Shown piece after piece: positions 1 to 11,462 of a stretch of 64,000 nucleotides of DNA. This DNA comes from Stercorarius parasiticus (taxonomy: Eukaryota > Chordata > Aves > Charadriiformes > Stercorariidae). The translations under genes and the position numbers were made by a program. Position 1 is the first letter of the stretch. Each line of letters opens with the position of its first letter. Location of the stretch: contig VWZL01000811.1 of NCBI GenBank assembly GCA_013396915.1, forward strand, positions 197,707 through 261,706, read 5' to 3'. The notes under the pieces were generated by a model. The model searched no databases. It saw only the letters and a list, made by a program, of their open reading frames with translations, and was not told the origin of the DNA.

Positions 1-3000
1 TAATGCTGGAACAAATATCAGAAGTTTGATGCTGAAATAAATTCATCACAATGCAAGTAATGGCACTGTAAAATGCCTAAGAAGAATGACCTTGAGGTCT
101 GGATTAGAAAAATGGAACGAATCAATATAAAAATCATGATATCACGGAGTTAGAGACTAACATAAAACTCCATAGTATACTGGCAGCTCGTCAGTTAATT
201 GAGGTGAAGATGGGTCTGAATGCACTGGTAAAACACAGATGTGAAAGAGGAAAATAAACTCCTTAAACATATCAGGCAAGACATTACAACACTGCTGAAC
301 AGCTAGCACAGTTGTATATCTTATATAGAAACTGGAATTGATATCACATACATTAAAGAGTGAAACAGAAAACAGAATACATGCAGAGAAAAGAACTGGG
401 AGATGGTACTCACAGAATACGTGGAAGCAAGTTTTGCTTGTTTCCCATAGCAAAATAAAATCAAAGAGAATTCATGTCTGCTCCCCATGGAAAGTTCAAG
501 GAAGGTAAGCCCACCATGAAAAATAACTACTTGCACAAAAATAAATAGATATAAGAAAGAAATGGACAAATTTACACTCAAAACTGAAGATTCCTACATG
601 TTAAAGCAATCAAGTCCTGAAACAGCCTTTCCAATGGGAGTATCAGAGGCAAGAAAACATAAGCTGTTTTTCATACAGACTTCGATAAGTTTAAGAAAGA
701 GCTTAGATGGCACAGTGCCTTCAACAGCAGAAAACTGCTCAGTGATGCAGGAGGTTTCTTATAGTCCTAGGAAACCTGTTTTTTTTCCCCTTGGGTTCAA
801 CAGCTCGTAAAGAATTTGGACTTCCACTCTTTCCCTTCCAGCTGATCCCTGTTACAACTTATTGGCTGTGAAAAAGAAGTCCCTGAGACAGTACAGAATA
901 TGACCACCAAGAGCCACAGTGATTAACGCCAGAATGAGGAGGAAATAAGAACCCAGCAATGTGCTTTGCACTTCATCCTGCAGATGTGGACTGACCCAAG
1001 CAGGTTATACCCCAGATGGGACTTGCCTGACCGAGAAAGTGACAGGCATGTCACCCCAGACACAGAGTTCTGGTTTGACTAAGTTTCACGTGAGACTCTG
1101 GAAAAAACGTTGGTCCAAAAACAGCACCAGAGGAAAACAGCTGTGGACAAAGGGGAATGTGATTGCCCCTTTTAGCAGCAGCAACATTACATCAGCTTAA
1201 CTGCAATGTCAAATCTAAACATGTGCTGAATGTGGGCTAATTCAGTGCAAGACCAGCTTGGGTGGCTCTGCTTGGTGCTTACAGCAGTGGAGCTCTGGGC
1301 AGTGTTAGCTGAAAAGTCACTGCTCAGTCCAGCTGAGATTGATAGCTGATCCCAGCAATCTTGGTGCAGATCTAGCTGCAGTGAAGACACGCCTGAAGAT
1401 GAAGATCCTTGGCTGAGTGTGATGACTTTTGGGCATGGAGGTGAAGAGGCTGAAGATGCAAAACTAAACTCTGAATCTCAGACACCACTTTTTTTTCTCA
1501 GCTAGGCCACAGCCACATAAATCCACTTCTCTAGAACACATAGATCATAGCTTTTGGTGTTGTAATAAAAGCTGTATACAGCCCCTTTTTCTTTCTAAAA
1601 GCTTGTAGCTCACCTTTCAGATACACATTATCACATAATCCTTAAACCCATCTACCAAAGCAGCAGTGGGCTTCTGAAATGGAATTAGTCCTTTTTTCTG
1701 CTTTTTTAACACATTGTTTTGACAAGAGGCAATTTCTGAATTGAAAAGAAAGTGATTTCAAAATTAAATAAAACATTTTTCCCCGGTCCCATATTTCATA
1801 AAGGCACGAACGTTTAGATGCAGTGCAAGGGTTTACCTAAAATTTCCATTTCTCTTTACTCCCACAAGGCCCAAGATAAACAGTACTCTAATAAAAGTTG
1901 ATAGCATGGGCTCTGTTCAAGTGAAACCACTTTATAACTTGACCAAGTGTGTTCTCTGCCAGGAAATGATTGCTTTTCCAGTTCAACCCAAGAATGTTGC
2001 TCTGCCTTATGTCTGCTGGCAACAACTTCGCTGTTTATGGTTGGGCTAAAAAAAGGAGGATTCAAAGGCTAAGTTTAGGCCTCAGATAATGGTGCTAGGA
2101 TTAAGATGTGGTCCTAGATTTTACCATACCTGTCATACTGGTTTGTGAGGATGAGCAGACAAACAAGGAACATACCACAACAAGTTACATCACCTCCTAA
2201 GCTTCTGTTTTTCATCACCTTATACTTATTAACTACATCTCAATTCAAAAAAATCAGATCTACAATACTGAAACTACAAGCAGGTATGATTTATTTAACT
2301 TCCTATAGAAAGTTGACAATATCACATACACTTACGTCAAAGCCACTGTATCACAGATTTCTTGAAGGAAATATCCTTGTATCTTACTGCAGAAGATCCT
2401 TCCTGATGAGTGCAATGCAAAACCAGCACTGTAATTGGTAAATATCTTGCAAGATACCACAGCATTTACCTTTAAGGAAGAGAAGGAGTTTGGTTCCTCC
2501 CAAAAGAGAAAGCCATTCAAGCCACGTAAGAAGTACTGCTGCAGGTCACCATGCAGCGCTCTCACCAGGGAGACTTTGTGGTGGAACATGCTTCTAGCAT
2601 TCCATGTATGTCTAACACAGAGAGTGAAAACTAAAATCAAACTATCCCCTTATCCTGCACTCAAAAGTAAAGTGCCCTAACATTAAGCTACATACTGTAA
2701 ATGCATTCATGGGAATTTCCCAGGCTTAAGCAATTATGAAGAAAACCTAGTATAGGTCAGAGTGTTAAAGAGTTACACTTCACTGCCTGAAACTCTCTGT
2801 AATCATCAAACAGCCTACACAGTCACACTCCATTTATTGTTCTATCCGTACATTGACTTATTCACTTGGAGAAAAAAATCATATATTTTTTTTCAAGAAT
2901 AAAATCCTGTTGCAGGCAAAACTGTCTAAAGTTGGGGAATTTTACTTCAGTTGCCATGCAACACAAACCTCTGATCACTGATTTGAGCATTGAGAAAAGA

Positions 3001-3261
3001 GACATAAACTATTAAGCAAATTCTTACATAAAGAAATATCCTCTTTCTTCCCCAGTCTCAATTTACCTAATTTTCACAAAAAGTTAAACTCAATCCATTC
3101 ACATGGCTCTGGCAAAGCAACAGGCAATATAGGAAGTTGGAGGGCTGCACATAATGGATTTTGTCTCCTACCCTGTGCTTAGGATTTCTGCTGCCATACA
3201 CTTAATAGTTTGTTGCAGCTTCACATGGTTTCTACCCTTCTGTTCCTTGGTGCCCCAGCAA
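1..3261. other. Intronic AT-rich DNA, nothing recognised
   Basis: No CR1 block, long microsatellite, exon-like frame or RNA gene could be recognised. The open frames present are 60-100 codons with low-complexity or random content. Confidence 0.6.
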
Positions 3262-3400
3262 GGGCCACCTGTGGGCTGCAGTGCCTCAAGAGTGTTCCTG
3301 ACCTAGCCTGGGTTGCCTGTGGGCTGGTGTCTTTTGGGAGTGTCCCACTCCAGTGTGGGCCACCTGTGGGTTACCCAGGAGTGTTGCCCCCGCCTACTTA
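3262..3400 (+). repeat. Degenerate tandem repeat, about 47-bp period, three units
   Basis: The word GGGCCACCTGTGGG or a close variant begins at 3262, 3310 (GGGTTGCCTGTGGG) and 3356. Each is followed at similar distance by a GAGTGTTCC/GAGTGTCCC/GAGTGTTGCC block. The segment is markedly more GC-rich than its surroundings. It may be a small minisatellite or part of an unrecognised repeat. Confidence 0.6.
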
Positions 3401-3683
3401 CAGCCTGTAACATATGTACTTTCAACCTATTGCTCCCACCCCTGTAAAACACATCTTTGACACTAGGTTACACAAATTAACACCATAATAGTCTGAATAT
3501 ATTTTCACTAAAGACCTTTTGGAGCAGAATAATTTCAGGAGGGAATGCCAGAACAGTTGCAAGAACACTGATGGATGAAAGAAATAGTCATCAATAATGC
3601 AGCTATGGAAAATTTCGATGGATATGTGCAAGCAAGAAGGGTAGAGTAGGGGGAAAACAGCTTAAATGAACATCTACAAAGAA

Positions 3684-4120
3684 AAGCAAGATGATCAGAG
3701 GGCTGGAACACCTCTCCTATGAACACAGGCTGAGTGAGTTGGGGTTGTTCAGCCTCGAGGAGAGAAGGCTCCAGAGAGACTGTAAAGCAGCATTTCAGTA
3801 CTTAAAGGGGGCCTACAGGAAAAATGGAGAAGGACTCTTTAGCAGGGAGTGGAGCGATAGGACGAGGGCTAATGGTTTTAAACTGAAAGAGGGGAGATTT
3901 AGATTAGATATGGGGAAGAAATTCTTTCCTGTGAGGATGGTGAGACATTGGAACAGGTTGCCCAGAGCAGCTGTGGATGCCCCATCCCTGGAAGTGTTCA
4001 AGATCACGTTGGGTGGAGCTTTGAGCAGCCTGGTCTAATGGAAGGTATCCCTGCCCAGTGGAGGGAATTGGAACTATATGATCTTAAGTTTCCTTCCAAC
4101 TCTAACCATTCTATGATTCT
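3684..4120 (+). mobile_element. CR1 LINE, 5'-truncated 3' end
   Basis: The copy starts in the C-terminal part of the CR1 ORF2 and runs to the 3' terminus ATTCTATGATTCT at 4108-4120, the hallmark of avian CR1. Residues encoded from 3691 to 4038 show the family's C-terminal pattern, for example the blocks SDRTRANGFKLKEGRFRLD, RHWNRLPRAAVDAPSLEVFK and the terminal SSLV before the stop. The open frame of about 115 codons ends at the expected natural stop, so its C-terminal frame has survived, although the catalytic domains are missing. CR1 copies are usually truncated at the 5' end by incomplete reverse transcription. It cannot move by itself. Confidence 0.95.
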
Positions 4121-4169
4121 AAGATGTGAACATCTAAATTGAAATGTCCTGTTACTAGGCTGTCACAAA

Positions 4170-4222
4170 AATTATTTTATAACTGAACCTCTTATATACG
4201 AGGCTCAGTTGTTAAAATAATT
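4170..4222. other. Near-perfect 53-nt inverted repeat (hairpin)
   Basis: A left arm at 4170-4191 and a right arm at 4200-4222 are complementary except for one mismatch (A4187 opposite C4204), one G-T type pair and one bulged base. The loop is eight bases (TTATATAC). Arms of this length and fidelity are not expected by chance in 64 kb. It begins about 50 bases after the 3' end of the CR1 copy. It may be a fragment of a palindromic DNA transposon, a local fold-back duplication, or an RNA hairpin; it is short for a typical microRNA precursor. Confidence 0.8.
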
Positions 4223-6519
4223 CCCTCGCAGTAGGCTTACCTTCACAGCCTGAGTGAAAAAGCCAAGAATAATTACAGACCTTTCAACAGTTTCCAATAG
4301 CTTCAGCAGGGAAAGCAGAGCAGAGTGAGCTTTCCGTCCCCACAGCTCTTCAGGTCACACTCAACTACTCACAGATGAAGCAGATGTGCAAGTCTATCCC
4401 TGGAAAGAAACACTTCCTACAATTTAATACAGCTGCAGAAAGACATGTGAAACCATGCCTCATTAACAATTTATCCATAAATGCGAACACTATCAGAAGT
4501 AGTCTAGAGTTGTATTAAATCAAAAAGGGCCAGAATACCATTATGACAAATCTGTACCAAGTTATAGAATTGACCTGGTTTATAACAACTATGTTTACAA
4601 TGACATAGCACCAGAAAAAAGTCACCTAGATTCTTCAAGTACTAGCATGAAGAACATAACATACATTTGGGAGAAGAATGTGTAACACACAACTCAAACG
4701 AACACCAGCCTTCTTAAATTGATACTTGAAGGCCTTCATTTAGCTTAAACAGTTTACTTCCAAGTCCTTCTGCATTACTCAAGTTGGCAATGCAGACTAC
4801 GCCTGGGAAGCTACCCTCATGTAGGAATAGGAGAAGGACTTTTTTTAAAACAAGCTCTTAGACACACTTCTGCCAGTATCTTGTCTCAGTTGTTACTAGA
4901 ATTTTTGAATTGTTTGCAACATAAGGCTTTTTATTGCAAATGAAGAACAGGCATAAAATAACTTTGGATAAAAAGACTATTTGTTGAATGAAGAAATATT
5001 GTAGTCTTAACCTAAGGAGCTCAGGATTTAGCACCAAGCAGTAGGCAAACTGCACAATATCTTCAGAGAAAGGAAGATGTAGAGACCTAAAAGAAGCACA
5101 ACTGCCAGAGGAATTATTACATAAACTCCAGTTTTCTAGAGGGTTTTACATACAGAATAACTGGACAAAATGAAATGAGACTTTCTCAAGCACAGGGACA
5201 AAAATATAGCAAAAAATATACTTGCAGGGGGAAAGAAAAACAGCAGAGTAGTAATATAATACTGACATTTTAGAGACATGAAGGTAAAGGCAGAAGAAAT
5301 AATACCTCTAGTGTATGAGGGGCTTTTAAGGCAAACAGAATATTCAATCTAATTTTTTTAAAAAGCCACTTAATGGACTCATGAAACAGTGGAAACTACA
5401 TAATCTTAAAATTCAACATCTTCTAAAGACAGAATGCAGCAATATCTCTGGAATGTGATGCAGAGGAAGACCAGAAAAGATTTAAAGCCAAAACTGAGGA
5501 GAGGGGGAAAAGAAAGAGGAAGAGAAAGAGGGCTGTGAAGAGAAATTACAAGGATTTAAGAGGGAAAAATGAGGCCTTATTTTAGACAGTTGGCAAGGGC
5601 AGCAGGTTAGCCATAAGAGATGTCAGAAACTTTGTTTTGGAAACAGAAGCAATCTGATCTGATGACCATATTAACAATACTAGCAAATAGAAATACTTAG
5701 AAAATAGGTACGTTTCTTAACCAGAAAAATGAGTGAAAGTTTCGAGAGTATTTCAACAGAGCCTTGCGATACATGAGGATTTTTAGTTTATTTTTTTTAA
5801 AAAAAGGTATTGACATAAATATGACTGGGTTAGTTGTTGAAAAACTGGACCTTGTTGCTCTATGACTACTCACAGTTGAGTCACAGGCAACTTCCATAAG
5901 GTCAGAGTCAGTACAAAAACCTGTGGTTATAGACATCCTACTTAATCTCAACTTCTTACTGATGTTAGGCTTTACAACAAACTTACATTGTTGGAGCCTG
6001 ATGGTTGTTGCAGTCAAGCACTACACATCCATCTATACAGTCCTGATTTCTGCAGCCAGTAAACATATAAGGATATTGCTGCCTGTACACCTAAAGGACT
6101 TACCAAAAGTGGGTGGCACAATAATTTCTGTTAGAAAATGAACAGCTGAAACAGCATATATATACTGTATTAGTGCCTATATAGCACATGGGAGTTACCA
6201 CGTTCACGTATTCCTCCCAGGTGTAGGATGCTCAGCTTCCTCAGGTTCTATGAAAGCAGATTATTATTTCTCCAATTAATGGATATAGAAATATTCCCAA
6301 GGTAAGAATTTGTGCCTGGTGTGAGCTACACCATGATGATGCTGGGGTCTATATTTCATCCACAAATACAGTATGTGCTATAAACAACTGCTATGTCACA
6401 GAAGCCATAAACATTAGCCTAAAAGCAGCTATGCAAAGCCGAGGAAGGAAAGCAGAAAAAAAACTTCTTGGAAGAAGAAAACATCCAATAAATTTGGTAA
6501 GGTATTTCTTGTGCATTTG
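4223..6519. other. Intronic DNA, nothing recognised apart from a purine tract
   Basis: Apart from the GA tract near 5.5 kb, I see no repeat family, exon or RNA gene. A 106-codon minus-strand frame at 5697-6017 has no recognisable motif. Confidence 0.55.
5496..5532 (+). repeat. Purine (GA-rich) tract
   Basis: A run of about 37 bases contains only A and G. It is low complexity with no clear unit. Confidence 0.8.
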
Positions 6520-6975
6520 ACAGGTGCTGGAACGTGTCCAAAGAAGAGCAACGAAGCTGGTGAAGGGTCTAGAATACAAGTCTTATGAGGACTGGCTGAG
6601 GGAATTGGGGTTGTTTTTCTAAAGAAACAGGGGCTGAGGGGAGACTTTATTGATGTCTACAACTACCTGAAAGGAGGTTCTAGAGAGGGGGGGCGTCGGT
6701 CTCTTTTGCCAAGTAACAAGTGATAGGACAAGAGGAAACGGCCTCAAGTTGCATCAGGAGGGTTTAGATTGGATATTAGGAAAAATTTCTTCACGAAAAA
6801 TGTTGTCAAGCATTGGAACAGGCTGCCTGGGGAAGTGGTTGAGTCATCCCTGAAGGTATTTAAAAGATGTGTAGATGTGGCTCTTAGAGACATGGTTTAG
6901 CGTTGGACTTGGTAATGTCAGGTTTATGGTGGGACTCAATGATCTTAAAGGTCTTTTTGAACCTATATGATTCTA
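6520..6975 (+). mobile_element. CR1 LINE, 5'-truncated and degenerate
   Basis: The segment shows the usual order of a CR1 3' end. First comes the GGTGCTGGAACGTGTCCA block, then GAGGACTGGCTGAGGGAATTGG, then AGTGATAGGACAAGAGGAAA, then GGAACAGGCTGCCTGGGGAA, and finally TATGATTCT at 6965-6973. Unlike the copies near 3.7 and 46.2 kb, it has several frame breaks and no long open frame, so it is an older insertion or belongs to a different CR1 subfamily. The wording of the 3' region (CTCAATGATCTTAAAGGTCT) also differs from the other copies. Confidence 0.92.
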
Positions 6976-8575
6976 CAATTAACCTCTTGTTAAGTTTTGC
7001 TATTCAACACACACAGACTTCACAAAGGACAAATGTCCGTTTTCTATTCCTTTTCTGCTAGAAAATAAAAAATATCCTTTTCTTCTGAAATTAACAAACT
7101 GCCCCTGAAATCAATGTATTTTCCATTTCTAGAATGGTTATTTAGTTCTGCTTATCTGAGGATAAATGCCACTTCCACTAGGGATCTGAAATTCACAAGC
7201 CACATCATTGACAAACCAGCAATGATGGTTATGAACATGTAAGACCAATGTTCATTGAGCTTCATTTGCTGCCTATTCATTTCAGGATGAATTTAAAGTT
7301 CTGACTTACACTGCTGTCAATAATTGAGTGAGAGTTTAATGTAAAGAAAAATCATAAGCCCATTTATCAAATATTAAATACTACTTCTAAAACTCTATGT
7401 CGCAGGAGACTGTGCAGTTACATCGTATTCAGATCTAAATACAAGAGCTAAATAAAACCTTCTTTTATAATGGCATTTTACCATAAGCATTAAAAGTCAA
7501 GTGAAAACAGTAAGGAGGAAGGAGACAGCAAAGAAATATGAAAGAAGGACCATACACACCACTTGAGAAGATGCATAGTAACTTCATCTGTGGGACTATA
7601 GTGAAATACAAAGATGCTGGGCATATAATACATTGACAATGCCAGTCAACTCTTTTGTAGGGTGAAATGCATTTGTATCATTGAACTTATTTGAGAAGCA
7701 TAAGATACAGAGATGCATTCCATTTTCCATGTTTTCCAATCGGTGTACATTGACACGTGCCTATTGACTTCAACAAGGCATTGTGTCAAACTCATTCAAT
7801 CTGAGGATCTCTTCAGGATACAGGTCCTCGCCAATAATCTCTCCACTCACAGAGTCCAAGACAAGTTAATGGCAGACAGAATCACAAATGAAGCTTCTGA
7901 CCACACATCATAAAGCAGCATTGAAGGAAAAGACGATTTTTGCTTTTCTTACACAACCAGATTTTTCAAATTCTGGGTGACATAGAAGATGAGCAACTTC
8001 TTCATGTAGAAGAGCACAGCATAAAAAAAGACAAGGATTCCCATCCCACCAAGCCCTCTGCAGCTTACCTTCCTACACAAGAGTATTGTTTGTACAACAA
8101 TAGCTGATTTTTTTCTGCAGAGATTTGTAGTAATGCTAACTCGTTGCATGCTGATGCCTAGAAAAGGAAACATAAAACTTTCCATGGGACTGACGTTTGC
8201 ATGGGATATCATTTCACAAATTTAAAATGAGAACCAGTGCAAGACTAGTTTGTAACAATGTTAAATCTTTTGAACAACAGTAAATATATATATCTTTAAA
8301 CAGTGTTTTAAATATTTCAAGATGCATGACCTCACAGGAAGAATGCAAGACAGAATTATTATTTTTTTTTGCATTTGAATTATTTAGCTTTCCCCCAGTG
8401 TCTGTTCTCATGTATTTCCTGGTCCCTGAGACAGATATTCCATATATAATCAGGTCTCCAAAAAACAAACCCAAAAATTTAGCAAGAAGTCCCTGTAAAT
8501 ATATAATCTTAGCTTCATACAAACTAGAGTGGAAAAGAATACAGCTACTCCTTCCTAATCTCACTTCTTCTGTTG
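6976..8575. other. Intronic DNA, nothing recognised
   Basis: AT-rich sequence between the second CR1 copy and the CCTT microsatellite. No coding or repeat signal seen. Confidence 0.55.
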
Positions 8576-8684
8576 TCCTTCCTGCCTTCCTTCCTTCCTT
8601 CCTTCCTTCCTTCCTTCCTTCCTTCCTTCCTTCCCTCCCTCCTTCCTTCCTTCCTCTCTCTCCCTCTCTCTCTCTCTTTCTTTC
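8576..8684 (+). repeat. CCTT microsatellite grading into CT repeat
   Basis: About twelve uninterrupted CCTT units occupy roughly 8585-8634. Three more CCTT units follow after a CCCTCCCT interruption, and then a CT dinucleotide run ends in TTTCTTTC at 8684. The tract is a pure polypyrimidine strand (polypurine on the minus strand). It creates spurious long open frames of Phe-Leu-Pro-Ser repeats on the plus strand and Lys-Glu-Gly-Arg repeats on the minus strand, which are not genes. Confidence 0.97.
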
Positions 8685-10655
8685 AAAAACACCAAGACCA
8701 TCATAATCTGGGACCAAGAAAATTTGAAAAACATGGGACTCAGATAAAAATTTCAGTTATACTATACATATGGAAAAAAAAATCATATTCATAAGACTTT
8801 TTCTTTTTATTGTAGTAACATGACAGATGAGAATAATTTTTGAAACTTGACTTACTGTAAAAAACTTATTATAACTTCTGGTGCCTCCTCGATAATGAGG
8901 CCTTTCTCCTGCAATATCACAATGTAAGCTAATAAAAACAACTGTTTGCAGGATCGGGACTTAAATTCTTCCAAATATTTTTTGTACTGTTACATTCATG
9001 TCTACATCTTTATATCATAAAGGTGTTCAGAACCTAGTAGTAAGAAAAAACGACATGCTCATTCGTGCATACCATAACAATAGCTGCTAAATTTAACTGT
9101 GTATTGATAACTTCCATCTGTACCAGTGAATATTAAAAACACAAGGCAATCCAGAATGAAGCAATTGTGTCTCTGGCAAGTGTTCAAGCCACCCATAACA
9201 GAACAGAAAATGTTCACTAAGGTTTGCCGTTTGAATTAAATCTACGTTTTCAAAAAGCAGCTTTTCGCTTGAAGAAAAATGTAGAATTCTTAATAAGAAA
9301 TCCCCTTCATCCTCCTCCCACGGATGCTCATTACATGAGCACACCTTGGATATTTTTAAAGTGCCTCTTCATTCTACCTCTTCTCACTAACTAAAATAGG
9401 CAAACAAAATACCTAAAACTAAGATGGAAGCTGCCACCTCATGTCTGTTGTCTTCTTGACATCAATCTGTGAATCCCAGGTTTTGCACAGGTTCAGCAAC
9501 ATTGCAGATCTGTACAGCACGAGCAGGAGACTCACCAGGTATTGTGGCACTCCTGCCACAATAATAGACCGTGCTTGACACACAGCCTACAGTGAGTTAT
9601 GGGCTTCTCTCTTTTGAGAGGCAATTACTACCTGTCAATCACCACAAAGAGCTGAAGTTACATTCTAATTCCTCTTTCTCCTCTAAAATAGCCTGCTGTA
9701 CTACACAGAAGTGGGGTACATGAAGCATTCAGGGTCTTCAGGATACAGGGACTTTTTCTTCTGCTTAGCTTGCAAAGAAGGCAAGAAGTGATAAGGCTCA
9801 CTGCTCTCCACTCTTCATTGCTTGAAGGAGCAGTAAACATTTTTGGACTTGCATTCAAGATACAAATATTTAACTTTTAAAATACACAGTTTTCTGGAAA
9901 TGTAAAATATATTTTTCTGTAGCACAAGAAAAATTACGTTATTAATTATAACAAATTTTACAGTAGAATCCCATGGCTGACATAGCTAATTGCACTGTAC
10001 TCTGTTCTTTTTTTTCCAATGTAAGTTGTAAAACCATTGTCTGAATCTTTCTATATGGTGATGAATACCCTTGATTACTGTCTGTCATCAGTAAGGACTT
10101 AAGTATGGCTCTATTCTAAACCTTAACAGAACAGTGTTTGTGATCTTCCCCACAGCTCAGGGGACGTTTTAATTCAATGACTTAGTTCTTAGGGTAATCA
10201 AAGACATGCCTATGAAACCACACAGCACAGTGACCAGTACAAAAATCATTCAAGCCAGCATGGTATTGCTGATGCTGGAGGTGGGGGAAAGCAGCTGGAA
10301 GACTTCCACTGCCCATGGCCATCAGGGCTGCCTGGGTTGTTTCTGTACAGCACTGTGTGAGGTTGTGCTTTGCAGGCCGGGAATCACAGCCTTGTTCCCT
10401 CACACTGGTGAAGAACATAGCTCTTGTTTTGAGCTCAAGCTATCCCTGAAAGCAAAGCTGGAAGATGGATTTCGTTCTTTAATGCCCACCAAATATTTAT
10501 TGACTATCTGGTAATAAGTAAAAGCTGGATCAAACATTAAAGGCAGTGGGGTTATACAGATGTAGTTGCAGCATAATACACCATTCTCAATAGCACATGA
10601 AATGTAAAACCTATGCCTCAATCTAAATCCAGGCCTAACTTACAGAGCTGGTAGA
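8685..10655. other. Intronic DNA with one small hairpin
   Basis: Only the short hairpin at 9540-9563 stands out. The region 10140-10520 is somewhat more GC-rich and non-repetitive, without a recognised feature. Confidence 0.5.
9540..9563. other. Perfect 10-bp-arm hairpin
   Basis: TATTGTGGCA and TGCCACAATA flank a four-base loop (CTCC). It is perfect but short, and a single such case in 64 kb could arise by chance. Confidence 0.5.
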
Positions 10656-10960
10656 TTTTTGTGTGTGTGTGCGTGTGCACATGCAGGTGTGGTGGGGTGT
10701 GCACATGTGGTTTGGGAGGGTGTGTGTATCTGAATGGAAGTAGGTGTGTATGTAGGGTGGGTTTGTGTATAGGAGGGTATGTGCATGGGGGTATAGATAA
10801 GTGGGTATTTGCAGATAAGTGTGTGCAAGTATGTAGGTACAGGGGCACATGGTTATAGGGTTGTACATGTCTGTAACTCTATGTGCAGGTCCATGTGTGT
10901 GTGGAGGGATGTCTAGATGCATGTGTGTGTACATGCAAATGTGTGAAAGTGTATGTGGAT
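10656..10960 (+). repeat. Degenerate GT-rich array, left part
   Basis: About 300 bases are dominated by TGTG, GTGTGTATG and GGGTGTG blocks, with repeated words such as GTATGTAGG and GTGTGTGTG but no clean period. The plus strand is G/T-rich, so the minus strand gives spurious His/Thr/Pro-rich open frames. It appears to be one array with the part after 11180, split by the CR1 copy between them. Confidence 0.9.
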
Positions 10961-11175
10961 TTCATAGAATGGGTTGGAAGGGATCTTAAAGATCATCTAG
11001 TTCCAGCCCCCCTGCCATGGGCAGGGAACCTCCCACTAGATCAAGTTGCTCAAAGCCCCTTCCAACCTGGTGTTGAACATCCAAACTACCTTTGGCAACC
11101 TGTTCCAGTGTCTCACCACGCTCAGAGTAAAGTATTTCTTCCTAATATGTAATCTAAATCTAGCCTCTTTTTGTT
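10961..11175 (-). mobile_element. CR1 LINE 3' fragment inserted in a GT-rich array
   Basis: Read on the plus strand, the copy opens with TTCATAGAATGGGTTGGAAG, the complement of the CR1 3' end. It continues through CCATGGGCAGGGAACCTCCC and CAACCTGTTCCAGTGTCTCA to CTAAATCTAGCCTCTTTTTG. That is the usual CR1 order read from the 3' end, so the element lies on the minus strand and is truncated after about 215 bases. GT-rich sequence of the same character flanks it on both sides, showing that it landed in a pre-existing array. Confidence 0.93.
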
Positions 11176-11462
11176 TGTACGAGTGTGTGATGCGTTCTAT
11201 GTACAGTTGTGCACATGTGCATAGGAGTATGTGTAGGTGAATGTGTGCAGGAGGTGTGTGTGGAGAGGTCTGTGTTTCTGTGTCTGACTAGAGGTGTGTA
11301 GTGCAGTACGTAGGAAATATGTGTATGGGGTGTCATAGGGAGGTGTTAAGATGTGTGTGCAGGTGGGGAAATATAGAGGTGTGTGTTTTTGCAGTGGTTT
11401 GTGCTGACAGGTGTCTGTAGGTAAGAGTGCAGGGGTGTGTATGTTTGTATGTGGGCACAATA
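11176..11462 (+). repeat. Degenerate GT-rich array, right part
   Basis: The G/T-rich array resumes after the CR1 fragment, with words such as GTGTGTGATG, GAGGTGTGTG and GGTGTGTATG, and fades out at GTGGGCACAATATAATCC. Composition matches the left part. Both parts together without the CR1 copy are roughly 590 bases. Confidence 0.85.

Noticed and set aside
8214..8717. Minus-strand open frame of 167 codons with Lys-Glu-Gly-Arg repeats
   Set aside because: The repeat is the translated CCTT microsatellite; the rest is random AT-rich translation.
10618..10934. His/Thr/Pro-rich minus-strand frames
   Set aside because: They are the complement of the GT-rich array.
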